Shown piece after piece: positions 49,956 through 60,039 of a DNA stretch of 64,000 nucleotides; position 1 is the stretch's first letter, and each line of letters starts with the position of its first letter. A program made the translations under genes and the position numbers. Under the pieces are notes generated by a model. It searched no databases. It was not told the origin of the DNA and worked only from the letters and a program-made list of their open reading frames with translations. Origin of the DNA: Mucilaginibacter paludis DSM 18603 (lineage in GTDB: Bacteria; Bacteroidota; Bacteroidia; Sphingobacteriales; Sphingobacteriaceae); the NCBI RefSeq assembly GCF_000166195.2, contig NZ_CM001403.1:1426001-1490000 (forward strand), written 5' to 3'.

Positions 49956-51022
49956 ACATTGGTTTTGGTAAGATGTTTTTGAATAGCCATAAACGAGATA
50001 ACAGTAAGGCTCAGCATTTGAAGAGGATGGAGCACCACATTATGAAGCACATTTTGGCCCGACGACAATGATATCATAACGCGGGTTAGAACAATAAGGC
50101 CGATAGTGAAAAATATTAACGAAAAATTGGTGGTTAATACAACCATCATAGGCCCGGCGATGAGCAGCAACAAGAAAAACAAAAACCCGGGGATGCTGTA
50201 ATTAAATGCCGCTAAAAAATTTTTGCTAAAGCCATTTAAGCATTCTTCAAATGAAGTATACATCCGGCAACTAATCATCCCGTTGGCCAGCAGGGTTTCA
50301 CCATTCAGGTTGCTGGCTTTTACCTGGCGCATAATTTCAACATCCTCAACAACGCGGCTCTTTACCAACTGGTGCCAGTGATAGCGCCGGTAGTCATCCG
50401 CATTAAAAAACATAAACTGGCCGCTCGCTGCAGCCACCGATGGATTTTTCACCAACAAAACAAGCTTGAGCGGCAGCAAATTAAGCAGAATAAAATGCAT
50501 CAAGGGTATAACCAGCTTCTCGCCTAATGTGATCATCACCTGGTTGGTAAAAAGGCTTAACAAGGTTAGATTATTCGCTTTCATCCGGTGAACCGAACTA
50601 TTAATGAGCCCGTTATTAATTTGTTCATCGGCATCTACAAACATCAGGTATTGCCCCTTAGCCTCCAGCGCCAATTGATGGCAGGCATAGTTTTTACCTA
50701 ACCAGTCGTTAGGAAGGTTATTACCTTTTAATACTTTGAATCGCTTATCTGTATTACAAAAATCAGTACAAATTTTCAAGGTTCCGTCTTTGGATTGATC
50801 GTCTAATACAATCACTTCGTAGTTGCTATAATCCTGCCCTTGAATAGATTTTAACAAATGAATGATATTATCCTCTTCATCCCTTACGGGGATTAGGATA
50901 GAAACAAAATCATGATAGTGTTTTGCTACCCGCCTTAGCTTAGGATCGGATAAGAAGTTGAACAGCGTTACTACAAACCGCAGTATCAAAAAGAATAACA
51001 CAAAATAGATAATAAGAATCAT
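49934..51022 (-). CDS. CruG-like family 2 carotenoid glycosyltransferase
   Basis: The 362-residue enzyme has an N-terminal membrane helix, a GT2 domain (SILIPVRDEEDNIIHLLKSI, DDQSKDGTL, FVDADEQ in place of DxD, and the later VEDVEIM) and C-terminal helices. It resembles CruG, which puts a sugar on the carotenoid hydroxyl. The 22-base overlap with cruF supports this. The sugar donor cannot be read, though UDP-xylose or UDP-glucose from the operon nearby are candidates. Confidence 0.82.
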   Translation of the reverse strand: MILIIYFVLFFLILRFVVTLFNFLSDPKLRRVAKHYHDFVSILIPVRDEEDNIIHLLKSIQGQDYSNYEVIVLDDQSKDGTLKICTDFCNTDKRFKVLKGNNLPNDWLGKNYACHQLALEAKGQYLMFVDADEQINNGLINSSVHRMKANNLTLLSLFTNQVMITLGEKLVIPLMHFILLNLLPLKLVLLVKNPSVAAASGQFMFFNADDYRRYHWHQLVKSRVVEDVEIMRQVKASNLNGETLLANGMISCRMYTSFEECLNGFSKNFLAAFNYSIPGFLFFLLLLIAGPMMVVLTTNFSLIFFTIGLIVLTRVMISLSSGQNVLHNVVLHPLQMLSLTVISFMAIQKHLTKTNVWKGRKV

Positions 51023-51643
51023 TTATACTGTAATTGCGGTTTGTTGCTGCTTGGATTTTTGATAATGTTGCTGATATTGCTGTTGCAGCTGATCAGGTGC
51101 TATATTATCAACGTTAAAAACCTTTAAATAAACATTTACGGCCGGCTTTTTATATTGAAAGTTTTCTATAAAGGTGGCTGCTAAAACATACTGAAAGTTA
51201 GCCTTTGCCTTCCGCGCTATGTGTGTTACTCCTTTTTCAAAATGAACGTCGTCAACAAAATTAGAATACAATTTACCTTGCGGGAAAATAACCACCATAT
51301 TATCTGGATCATTTAACAGATCTGCAGCATAATCCAGCGACTGAAGTATTTGCCGGGAATTTTTAGCGACCGAAAACGAGCCCAAGTACTTTAAAAAACT
51401 TAATTTTTGCATCGTATCTTCCAACACCATAATGTGGAACTTTTTGTTGAACACCAATTGGTTAACATGATAAAGCAAAAAGCCATCCCACCAGCTAAAA
51501 TGATTGGCAATTAGTAAAACCGAACGATCTGATTTAAAATCAGGGCGATTAAACTGCACTTGCTGAAAATGGCGTTTGATGATCCAGTTGATGTACAGAT
51601 TAAAGAAACCCGTAATTAATAAGTTTTTTTTTGGCTTTAACAT
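51023..51643 (-). CDS. PlsC-like acyltransferase (second copy)
   Basis: The 206-residue enzyme has the acyltransferase block NHFSWWDGF (His48, Asp53; HX4D) and FPQGKLYSN. It starts at the ATG at 51643; a TTG frame from 51694 is rejected. It adjoins the glycosyltransferase gene without a gap and is about the same length and layout as its neighbour, so it is a tandem duplicate. Acylation of the carotenoid glycoside is a reasonable guess, phospholipid synthesis the standard alternative. Confidence 0.85.
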   Translation of the reverse strand: MLKPKKNLLITGFFNLYINWIIKRHFQQVQFNRPDFKSDRSVLLIANHFSWWDGFLLYHVNQLVFNKKFHIMVLEDTMQKLSFLKYLGSFSVAKNSRQILQSLDYAADLLNDPDNMVVIFPQGKLYSNFVDDVHFEKGVTHIARKAKANFQYVLAATFIENFQYKKPAVNVYLKVFNVDNIAPDQLQQQYQQHYQKSKQQQTAITV

Positions 51644-51705
51644 CCAAACGCAAGATAAGTATTGAGATTGAAAGTCGCTACCATCCGGCGGCAATTTTAA
51701 ACACT

Positions 51706-52329
51706 TTAATGAGCAACATCTACCTGATCTTTAAGCGCTTTTTGATGGAAGGTATTGATATTTTTAACCAACTCATCAAATGGCATCTGGTTAGCTATCC
51801 CGCAATCAAACAAATGGATGTAAGCCGACGGCTTTAAACTTTCAAAGTAATCAATCAGGGTGGCACAATAAACAACCTGGCAGGGGCCTTTAATGTGTTT
51901 GATCATCCGTTCAATACCTTTCTCGATACTGATATTGGTCGTATGATTCGAGATCAGCTCGCCCTGCGGGAAAACAACCACCAGATTTTCCGGGTCATTG
52001 AGCAAATCGGCAGCGTACCACAACGACTTGAGCATTTCGCGCGTGCCCCTTTCAATGGAAAAACCGCCGAACAAATTAAACAGCATCCGTTTCTCCAGGT
52101 GATCGTGCTGCATCATAATAAACAACTTTCGCTTAAATGTCCAATAGGCCAGGTAGTTGCCAAAAAAGCCGTCCCACCAGCTAAAATGGTTGCAAAGCAA
52201 TAATATGGAGTGCCCCGGCTTAACCTCAAAGGGCATCACCTCTATCACTTTAAATGCCTTGCGCATGCGGTAACGCATGTATAAAGCAAAAAGGTTGCTC
52301 AGGGTTTTATTTCGGCGTGCGGGTATCAT
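51706..52329 (-). CDS. PlsC-like acyltransferase (first copy)
   Basis: The 207-residue protein is a paralogue of the next gene, with the same NHFSWWDGF block (His48, Asp53) and FPQGELISN. It lies 62 bases upstream of its copy. Both are shorter than typical PlsC and differ from it in the N-terminal helix. Confidence 0.85.
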   Translation of the reverse strand: MIPARRNKTLSNLFALYMRYRMRKAFKVIEVMPFEVKPGHSILLLCNHFSWWDGFFGNYLAYWTFKRKLFIMMQHDHLEKRMLFNLFGGFSIERGTREMLKSLWYAADLLNDPENLVVVFPQGELISNHTTNISIEKGIERMIKHIKGPCQVVYCATLIDYFESLKPSAYIHLFDCGIANQMPFDELVKNINTFHQKALKDQVDVAH

Positions 52330-52395
52330 GCTGGCAAATATATAATAACGTAATTGAAGAGTTAAAGTTAGTGCAGCAAGAAAATTATTGAGCCT

Positions 52396-53244
52396 TTACT
52401 TATGTCGACTTTGATTATTGGCAAGCTTTTGCGCAGCATCGCACAGATAAGCATCCAGGGCGGCTGTTACCAGCCAATGCCCCATCGGTACTTCGTGTAC
52501 TTCAAGCCCGTCCAGCAATTCAATCGCCTGCATAGCGGGCTTTTTGGGGAAAAGCAAATCATCCCGGCCAAATATCAATACACATTTTATGTTGTAACGG
52601 TTAACCTGTTCGGCCACTTTTTTTATATCGGGTTTCAAATGCCGTATCAGGTTGAGCGTATAAAATACATCTTCGCGCTTTTTGGGCGTATCTACTTCGT
52701 TATAAGCAATGGTGTATAAACTTTGGTCGATCACCCTGATTTTTTTCAAGGCTTTTAGCAGCTTCGGCGCCAGCCAGTTACTTTTGCTAATGGTTTTAAA
52801 TATCGCGCGCCCTATGCTATGGTGCTGTAAAAATTTAAATCCCTCGTATCCGGCCAAGCCATCGGGTGCCATCAGTATCACTTCGTCAACCATATCGGCA
52901 TAATCTTCAAGCAATATCAACGCAAAATTGGCCCCGATGGAATAAGCCATCAACGAGATACGCTGCCGCCCGAATACTTTAAACCAGGCTTCCAAATAGG
53001 CACGCACCATAGTTTTATTCATCCCGGCCAGTATCTGTTGCTCAGTCCAGCCCTCCAATTTACTTTCTCCATGAAAAAAATGATCGAATCCATAAACATG
53101 ATATTTGCCTAACAAGGATTTTTGGAGCACATGGAATTGTTTCCCCGTCATGCCGTAACCATGAAAAGCCAATAGCGGCTTATTACCTGTACCATATTCA
53201 TGGTAATGTACAGTTCCAAGATCAGGTAGATGCAGAAAGCCCAT
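52396..53244 (-). CDS. Alpha/beta hydrolase
   Basis: The 282-residue hydrolase has the oxyanion phrase FHGYGMTG, the nucleophile elbow AYSIGAN (Ser102), the acid in FGRDDLLFP (about 232-240) and the His in MGHW (about 256-259). It belongs to the carotenoid locus by direction and spacing. It may hydrolyse or transfer an acyl ester; its true substrate is unknown. Confidence 0.85.
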   Translation of the reverse strand: MGFLHLPDLGTVHYHEYGTGNKPLLAFHGYGMTGKQFHVLQKSLLGKYHVYGFDHFFHGESKLEGWTEQQILAGMNKTMVRAYLEAWFKVFGRQRISLMAYSIGANFALILLEDYADMVDEVILMAPDGLAGYEGFKFLQHHSIGRAIFKTISKSNWLAPKLLKALKKIRVIDQSLYTIAYNEVDTPKKREDVFYTLNLIRHLKPDIKKVAEQVNRYNIKCVLIFGRDDLLFPKKPAMQAIELLDGLEVHEVPMGHWLVTAALDAYLCDAAQKLANNQSRHK

Positions 53245-53260
53245 TTGGTTGGTGGTTATT

Positions 53261-53533
53261 GGTGTATTGGTTATTTGTTATTGGGTTACTTCGTTATTGA
53301 GTTGTTGGTTACCTGGATATTGGATACTTAGTTATTATTTACTTGATTATTAAGCTACTGGTTACTTGATTGTTGATTTACTTGATTATCGAGGTAAGTT
53401 ACTTTTTAGTCTATCAAATTGAATTGGCTACATAAAGCGATCAATAACCTGAGACAAACTCAATAACTTAATACACTCAATAACCCAATAACTTAATACA
53501 CCCAATAACTAAAACACAAATAACCAATACACC
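53261..53533. repeat. Inverted array of TTATTGG words
   Basis: GGTGTATTGGTTATTTGT (53261-53278) and its exact complement (53516-53533) bound 273 bases. The left half is rich in TTATTGGGTTA and TTACTTGATT words, the right half in CCAATAACT and CTCAATAAC words, so the whole forms a long imperfect hairpin. It ends three bases before the stop of the desaturase gene. Confidence 0.75.
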
Positions 53534-53536
53534 AAA

Positions 53537-55000
53537 TCACATCCAGTCGCTTACAATCTTGGCGGAAAGCAGGGCCAGCGGAATACCCCCGCCAGGGTGT
53601 ACGCTGCCGCCGCAAAAGTACAAGCCTTTAATTTTTGATGAACGGTTAGCCTGCCGTAAAAACGCGGCAAACTGGTTGTTGGAACTGGTACCATATAGCG
53701 AGCCCTGGTAAGATGAGGTTTTGCTTTCGATGCTTCGCGGATCTAAAATTGACTCGCATGTGATCAGGCTGCTTACGTCTTCGCCCAGGATGCGTGACAA
53801 TTTGGCTATGATATTTTTGCGCGCTTCAGCAATCAGCTCATCCCAATCCTGGCCCTTATTTGCCGGAACGTTAATCATCACAAACCAGTTTTCGCAGTCC
53901 ATTGGCGCATCATCCGGCTTATATTTCGAGCTGATGTTGATGTATACGGTAGGGTCATGGTATAGGCCTTGTTTTTCCCAGATGGCTTTAAACTCAGCCT
54001 CATAATCGCCGCTGAAAAATACATTGTGCAGATCAAGCTCCTGAAAGCTCTTTTTTATACCCCAATAAAATATCAGTGCCGAACTGCTCCGCTCCTGCTT
54101 TAATAATTTTGCGGGTTGAAGTTCTGGATGCGATTTGAGCAACTTGCTATACGTAAAATAAACATCCATGTTGGATATCACCACATCGGCAGCTTGTAAC
54201 TCACCCTTAACTCTGATACCTTTAACTTCCTGCTTCTGCAAAACTATTTCATCAACCACACAGGTGTAGTTAAATTTCACGCCCAGTTTCTCTCCCAGCT
54301 TAACTAAACTGGTGGTGATGCTATACATCCCCCCATCGGGGAAATACGCACCGAAATATTGCTCCAAATGTGGGATAACATTTAAGGTAGCCGGTGCCTG
54401 GTAAGGGTTGGAGCCGTTGTATGTAGCATACCGGTCGAAAAACTGAATCAGGCGCTTATCCCTAAAAAAGCCCTTGTTAGCCCGGTGCATCGTTCTGAAA
54501 GCGTCAATCTGCGGAAAGCGAAATACCGACTTCAGTGTATCCCAACGCAAAAACGTTTTCAGGCGATGTAGTGATCGTTCTAAAAAAACATGATTGGTGA
54601 TTTGATAAATGTTGCGGCTGTTTTTAAAATAGCGTTTAACGTTTGCCGGATCTTCGCCGGTTAAACCGGCTACTTCCCCTGCAAACCTATCCTCGTCGGC
54701 ATAGGCGCTCAGTTTGGTGCCGTCTTCATAAAAATACTTGCAAACAACATCCAAATTTTGGTAACTCAAGCCTTTAGTTTTCCCGGCAAGCTCAAACAAC
54801 TCGTCCACGTACTGCGGCATGGTAAACAAGCTTGGCCCGGCATCAAAACGGTAAGCGCCCAAAGTAATTTCCGAAAGTTTGCCTCCGGGGTAGCTGTTGG
54901 CCTCAAAAACTTCCACTTCATAGCCTTTAACCGCTAAGCGGATGGCTGCGGCTATCCCGGCAATACCGGCACCTATCACAATGGCTTTGGGCTTGGGCAT
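53537..55000 (-). CDS. CrtI/CrtD-type carotenoid desaturase
   Basis: The 487-residue flavoprotein has AIVIGAGIAGIAAAIRLA (5-22) and the C-terminal PGGGIPLALLSAK of the phytoene desaturase family. Beside cruF and a cruG-like gene, CrtD (1-hydroxycarotenoid 3,4-desaturase) is more likely than phytoene desaturase (CrtI), but a tree is required. No phytoene synthase or lycopene cyclase gene is present in the window. Confidence 0.88.
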   Translation of the reverse strand: MPKPKAIVIGAGIAGIAAAIRLAVKGYEVEVFEANSYPGGKLSEITLGAYRFDAGPSLFTMPQYVDELFELAGKTKGLSYQNLDVVCKYFYEDGTKLSAYADEDRFAGEVAGLTGEDPANVKRYFKNSRNIYQITNHVFLERSLHRLKTFLRWDTLKSVFRFPQIDAFRTMHRANKGFFRDKRLIQFFDRYATYNGSNPYQAPATLNVIPHLEQYFGAYFPDGGMYSITTSLVKLGEKLGVKFNYTCVVDEIVLQKQEVKGIRVKGELQAADVVISNMDVYFTYSKLLKSHPELQPAKLLKQERSSSALIFYWGIKKSFQELDLHNVFFSGDYEAEFKAIWEKQGLYHDPTVYINISSKYKPDDAPMDCENWFVMINVPANKGQDWDELIAEARKNIIAKLSRILGEDVSSLITCESILDPRSIESKTSSYQGSLYGTSSNNQFAAFLRQANRSSKIKGLYFCGGSVHPGGGIPLALLSAKIVSDWM

Positions 55001-55005
55001 ATAGC

Positions 55006-55986
55006 TTAGCCAGCGTTTTCTAAGTTCGTTGTTTCTGTAACCTTACGGGATAATTTAAGGGCGCTAACGGGTTGAGGAACCTTTACATAATACCCTGTAC
55101 CATCATATACACGCTTACGCGGGTGTTGTTTACATTCCTCGGAGCAACATCCCTCCAGGGCCTCGCCGCAGGCATCACATTGGGTAAAGTGTTCGTTGCA
55201 CTCGGGGTTGGCGCAGTTAATCATTTTTGCCGTTGTAGTGCCACAGTTATAACAGGTAGATATCACTACGGGGTTAACAGCGTTTACATCAACCGTTAAG
55301 CGGTTATCAAATACATAACACTTACCTTCAAAATCCTCACCTCCGGCCTCCTTCCCGTACTTAATAATGCCGCCATGCAACTGGTATACATCGCTAAAAC
55401 CTTCGTGAAGCAACAAAGCGGATGCCTTTTCGCACTTAATGCCACCGGTGCAATAGGTAATTATTTTTTTATCCTTGTATTGGGCCAGCTCATTGATTTT
55501 GGACGGAAAATCGCGAAAGTTTTCAATATCTAAAGTAATAGCATTTTTAAATTTACCTACCGAGTGCTCGTAGTTAGACCGTACATCCAAAACCACCACA
55601 TCATCACGATCCTTCATCGCCAAAAAATCTTTCGCTTCCAGGTGGATACCCGTTTTTTGCTGGGGGTTGATGATATTGGGGTCGCGCAGGCCCGAATGGA
55701 CGATCTCTGTCTTATAGCGCACGTGCATTTTTACAAATGATGGCTCTTCCACATCGTCAACTTTAAAATCGATCCCGGCAAATCGTGGGTCCGCGTGAAG
55801 CGTGTCCATGTACGCCTGGCAAGATTCAACCGTACCAGATACCGTACCGTTCAGGCCCTCATCGGCTACAATAATACGCCCAACCAGGTTTAAAGATTTA
55901 CAAAATTTAAGATGATCTGCGGTGAATTGCTCCGCATCGGTTATTGTTGAATAACAATAATACAGTAATGTTTGATACTTTGTCAT
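55006..55986 (-). CDS. trhO: tRNA uridine(34) hydroxylase TrhO
   Basis: TrhO (YceA type) hydroxylates U34 of tRNA. The 326-residue protein has an N-terminal acylphosphatase-like part, a rhodanese domain with Cys179 in TYCTGGIKC and a Cys-rich tail with five or more Cys pairs (STCYNC...CDACGEALEGCC) that would hold metal. A TATCTTTG box (56027-56034) lies on the minus strand 41 bases before the ATG. Confidence 0.93.
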   Translation of the reverse strand: MTKYQTLLYYCYSTITDAEQFTADHLKFCKSLNLVGRIIVADEGLNGTVSGTVESCQAYMDTLHADPRFAGIDFKVDDVEEPSFVKMHVRYKTEIVHSGLRDPNIINPQQKTGIHLEAKDFLAMKDRDDVVVLDVRSNYEHSVGKFKNAITLDIENFRDFPSKINELAQYKDKKIITYCTGGIKCEKASALLLHEGFSDVYQLHGGIIKYGKEAGGEDFEGKCYVFDNRLTVDVNAVNPVVISTCYNCGTTTAKMINCANPECNEHFTQCDACGEALEGCCSEECKQHPRKRVYDGTGYYVKVPQPVSALKLSRKVTETTNLENAG

Positions 55987-56026
55987 GATGGCATTGATAC
56001 TGCTGCAAACAGCGTTTAATGAGCCG

Positions 56027-56034
56027 CAAAGATA
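56027..56034 (-). promoter_or_regulatory. -7 box of trhO
   Basis: The minus strand reads TATCTTTG, a full match to TAnnTTTG, 41 bases upstream of the trhO start. No -33 element at the usual distance was found. Confidence 0.5.
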
Positions 56035-56232
56035 ATTATTTTTTTTGGATGATTGATCGCAAGTTGGTCGTAGTTGGTTACCTATAGTCCATTAAGAAAT
56101 CATGCCCATGGATTGCGCAGTTGGGGGATCATATTTGACGACGAATGTCTAATTATGGCAAGCACCAGTTAATTTTACTCATCACCCAAAACCATTAAAA
56201 CTACATCACTCAACAAACCAACAACACGCCTG

Positions 56233-58680
56233 TCAAATCCCGTAATACAACTTAATCCCCTGGTCAAAATGTCCGGCGCCGCGGTAAACAAAGCCGTAAT
56301 CAAACCTAAAGAAAAAGCGTTGCACGCCGATGTAAAACTCAGTGTAAGCCGGGTTAAGCTTCTGCGTTAAATAGTTGCCACCTACAATTTCTTCTAATTT
56401 GAGCTTGCGCAAACCGGGGATTTTATTGAACAAAAACCCCGAGAAATTATGTTCGTAATGGGCCTCAAAAAACGAGGCAGGGCTGTAAGTATAATACGGA
56501 AGAAAGTGGTACTGGCTTATGCCAGGGGTAAAAGTAATTCCCTGGTTGCCTTTAAACCATTTGTAATCGGGATAAGAAACCGCCTTATCGTTAAAAAAAT
56601 TACCAGCCGTAATTAAAAACGATGAATAACCATACATACCCAAGTTAATGTGATTGTGAAATACCTGTATATCGGCATAATCGTAATCCACATCAGACCC
56701 TAACCAGTTTTTGATGCCTTTGCGGTAACTAAGCCGTATTTTAGGATACTTAGACTGATCGTAAACCCTCCCTTCAGGGCGAGTGGTATATTCCTCATCG
56801 AAAGTATAAATGGCCGATATCTTAAACGTTAACGCGTTACTCTCGGGGAATAACAGCGGGGCATTTAAATTGCTGTTTAAAGGGTTGTTTGACGTATATT
56901 CCTTGTTAGGAAATTTCCAAACGGTTCGGTTGGAGGTATTTTGCAAAGCATTTCGCCGGGCATACTCCATGCTTCCATCTAACAATAAGCCTCGCGCTAC
57001 CTCCCGCTGCATACCGGCCATCAAATACTTTGACCTGTATAACTTTAAAAAATTATCTTTAAAAAACAAGCTCGATAAGCCGTTTAAAAATATACCTACA
57101 GAACCTTCGCTGTTCAGGTCTACTATGCCAGTGCCTACCCGGCCATAAAAAACACCTTGGTTAGTAGGGTCGTAAGCGTAATTAAAACCAGTGTTTATAC
57201 TGAATATTTTGTTTTCAAAACCATACCGAACTTCGGGCGATATGGTATATTGCCTTCCGAAGCCAAATTTTTTTGTGTAGGTTGGTTTTAAATCAACGGC
57301 CCAACCTTCAACAGTATTATAAATGATAGTCTCATACAAGGGGTTGAGCGTAAGCACCTCATTTTTATAGCGGTGCTTAACTGTATCTCCAAAAAACGCA
57401 TAGCTGGCGGGGCTAAACTTATTATTCGCCCTTTCGGTAGAATCGAGGTATGCGGCCGTTTCATGTTTTTTAAGGATGCTATCCTTTAGGTTGTAGTTTT
57501 GTTGCTCTTGTGGCGTTAACGGTACGGGACGTTTTTTTCGCCAATAAACAGAATCTTTCTTGGTGGTTTGCTGTGTGATCAGCATCGTTTCGCCATTAAA
57601 ATAATGCGGCGGAAACTGAGGAGCTAAATCATAGTTACTGTAGTTACCTAAAATATAGCCTTTGTATCTAAAACCCAAAACATTGCCACTATAGGTAAAC
57701 GATACTGATGCAGGCTGCCATTTACCATCGTTAACCGGGATGTATTGCTGGTTAATGTTTAAAGTATCAACAAAGTTGAGATTTGACCGGTTAGTAACAT
57801 ACAAGTGCGCTTTGTACACGCGCCAGTCGTTCTCCATAATATAAATATTGCCCTTAAAAATCGGGTCGCGATCATCCAGCGGAATTACCTGTATCTTATC
57901 AATCACCTGCCCGCTTTCAACGGTGCTACCCAACAATTTATAGGTATAGTATTTCATGGCATTATCGGCAATGGGCGATACAAATCCACGGGGATTTAAC
58001 CCCTCAATGTCGAGCATGTTTCTATAAAAGTTCAACTGTAACTTAGCTGCCCTGTTAAAATCAAAGGCATTGTAGTTACCAGTAACTTTTGACGACATCA
58101 TCACTTCCTTAAAGTTGTTGGGCTGCTGAAAGTTAAAGCGCGATTCAGATTCGGACATGTAAAGGATACTATTATTATCCAGATTAAGTTGAAGCTCATG
58201 TGCCACGCCCCTGATCAAACGCCCCTTGGGAGCACTTATTAATTTTTGTATGCCACGGATATACACATCGCAGGCATACTGGTTGATTTCGGTTAAATGA
58301 TATTGACGCTTTTTGATCACATTCCGGATAATCTCAAAAGCCGGATCTTCTTCCCCCTGCCCTGCTGTTTGTTTGAGCTGATAATCTTCATAAGTTAACT
58401 CAACATTATGAGCAAAGCTATCGGCGACAAGCTCAACCTGTTCGGTTTGCTGTTTAAAACCAACCGAACGAAAATCAATGCCATACTTTCCGGGCTTTAA
58501 CCTGATTTGATATTGACCATACTCGTTAGCGCTGGTACCTATGGTTGTTCCCTGTATATAAAGGGATGCAAATGCTATTGGATTGCCCTGACTATCGGTT
58601 ATCTTTCCCGACAGTATCACTTGCTGCCCAGCTGCATGTAGCGACAAAACAGCAAAAAATAAAATAAGATACCTCATCAT
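56233..58680 (-). CDS. DUF5686 outer-membrane protein with regulatory-like domain
   Basis: The 815-residue protein has a signal peptide (about 1-18), a carboxypeptidase-like domain (about 20-95; GKITDSQGNPIAFASLYIQG), and a DUF5686 region that runs to the end with many alternating aromatic strands. Predicted to be a surface or outer-membrane beta-barrel. It stands alone. Function unknown; it is widespread in Bacteroidota. Confidence 0.88.
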   Translation of the reverse strand: MMRYLILFFAVLSLHAAGQQVILSGKITDSQGNPIAFASLYIQGTTIGTSANEYGQYQIRLKPGKYGIDFRSVGFKQQTEQVELVADSFAHNVELTYEDYQLKQTAGQGEEDPAFEIIRNVIKKRQYHLTEINQYACDVYIRGIQKLISAPKGRLIRGVAHELQLNLDNNSILYMSESESRFNFQQPNNFKEVMMSSKVTGNYNAFDFNRAAKLQLNFYRNMLDIEGLNPRGFVSPIADNAMKYYTYKLLGSTVESGQVIDKIQVIPLDDRDPIFKGNIYIMENDWRVYKAHLYVTNRSNLNFVDTLNINQQYIPVNDGKWQPASVSFTYSGNVLGFRYKGYILGNYSNYDLAPQFPPHYFNGETMLITQQTTKKDSVYWRKKRPVPLTPQEQQNYNLKDSILKKHETAAYLDSTERANNKFSPASYAFFGDTVKHRYKNEVLTLNPLYETIIYNTVEGWAVDLKPTYTKKFGFGRQYTISPEVRYGFENKIFSINTGFNYAYDPTNQGVFYGRVGTGIVDLNSEGSVGIFLNGLSSLFFKDNFLKLYRSKYLMAGMQREVARGLLLDGSMEYARRNALQNTSNRTVWKFPNKEYTSNNPLNSNLNAPLLFPESNALTFKISAIYTFDEEYTTRPEGRVYDQSKYPKIRLSYRKGIKNWLGSDVDYDYADIQVFHNHINLGMYGYSSFLITAGNFFNDKAVSYPDYKWFKGNQGITFTPGISQYHFLPYYTYSPASFFEAHYEHNFSGFLFNKIPGLRKLKLEEIVGGNYLTQKLNPAYTEFYIGVQRFFFRFDYGFVYRGAGHFDQGIKLYYGI

Positions 58681-58815
58681 AGTTTACAATTATTTTGTAA
58701 AGAAGTATTTGATTAAAAAGTTTGAATTTAACATGATATTATTTGGGAAATAGCAATAGCGTACAACAAAATGGCGGCTAATGCGTAATTTTGCCAACAA
58801 ATAAAACTAAAAACT

Positions 58816-60006
58816 ATGTATAAAACTTTGCAGCCTGTATTACAGCAGGAATTGGCAGAAATTGAAAAAGCCGGATTATATAAAAAAGAACGCGTCATCA
58901 TATCGCCGCAGGGTGCTGATATTAAAGTAGCAGGCGGGCAGGAAGTAATCAATTTCTGCGCCAACAACTACCTGGGGCTTTCATCGCATCCAAAAGTAAT
59001 TGAGGCTGCAAAGGCCGCTATTGATAGCCATGGTTACGGCATGTCGTCGGTACGTTTTATTTGTGGAACACAGGATATCCATAAACAACTGGAAAAAAAG
59101 ATTTCGGAGTTTTTAGGTACCGAGGATACCATTTTATATGCGGCCGCATTTGATGCAAACGGCGGTGTGTTTGAACCTTTATTTAACGAGCAGGACGCCA
59201 TCATCTCCGACGAACTGAACCATGCCTCTATTATAGACGGGGTGCGTTTGTGCAAGGCGCAGCGCTACCGCTACAAGCACGATGACATGGCCGACCTGGA
59301 GGAGAAGCTACAGGCCAGCGCCAACTTGCGCCACCGTATTATCGTTACCGATGGAGCATTCTCGATGGATGGCACCATTGCTCAGTTAGATAAAATTTGC
59401 GCCCTTGCTGAAAAATATAATGCACTGGTCATGATAGACGAAAGCCACTGCTCGGGTTTTATGGGCAAAACCGGCCGCGGTACTCACGAACATTGCGGCG
59501 TAATGGATAAGATAGACATTATTACCGGCACCCTGGGCAAAGCGTTGGGCGGCGCATCAGGCGGGTTTACATCGGGCAAGCAGGAAATTATTGATATGCT
59601 GAGGCAACGTTCAAGGCCATATCTGTTTTCAAATACCCTTGCTCCATCCATCACCGGGGCATCCATCGCGGTAATTGATATGCTGAGCGAAACTACCGAG
59701 CTGCGCGACAAGCTGGAAAGCAATACCCAGTATTTCCGCAAGGCCATGACTGAGGCTGGTTTCGATATTAAGCCCGGCGTACACCCCATTGTGCCCATCA
59801 TGTTGTATGAAGCCAAACTATCGCAGGAGTTTGCTGCCAGGTTGCTAACCGAAGGGATTTATGTAATTGGCTTTTATTACCCGGTGGTACCGCAAGGCAA
59901 GGCACGCATCAGGGTACAGATATCTGCAGCGCATAACCAGCAACATTTAGATAAGGCCATTGCCGCGTTTACCAAAGTGGGTAAAGAATTGGGCGTAATA
60001 AAATAA
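58816..60006 (+). CDS. kbl: Glycine C-acetyltransferase
   Basis: Kbl joins glycine and acetyl-CoA to 2-amino-3-ketobutyrate in threonine breakdown. The 396-residue PLP enzyme has the Lys242 site in [10 protein letters not shown] and the [10 protein letters not shown] entry motif. No threonine dehydrogenase adjoins. TAATTTTG (58786-58793) fits a -7 box 22 bases before the ATG. Confidence 0.94.
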   Translation: MYKTLQPVLQQELAEIEKAGLYKKERVIISPQGADIKVAGGQEVINFCANNYLGLSSHPKVIEAAKAAIDSHGYGMSSVRFICGTQDIHKQLEKKISEFLGTEDTILYAAAFDANGGVFEPLFNEQDAIISDELNHASIIDGVRLCKAQRYRYKHDDMADLEEKLQASANLRHRIIVTDGAFSMDGTIAQLDKICALAEKYNALVMIDESHCSGFMGKTGRGTHEHCGVMDKIDIITGTLGKALGGASGGFTSGKQEIIDMLRQRSRPYLFSNTLAPSITGASIAVIDMLSETTELRDKLESNTQYFRKAMTEAGFDIKPGVHPIVPIMLYEAKLSQEFAARLLTEGIYVIGFYYPVVPQGKARIRVQISAAHNQQHLDKAIAAFTKVGKELGVIK

Positions 60007-60039
60007 TTTGCGAAGCTATAAAAAGCTAATCAGGCAGGT

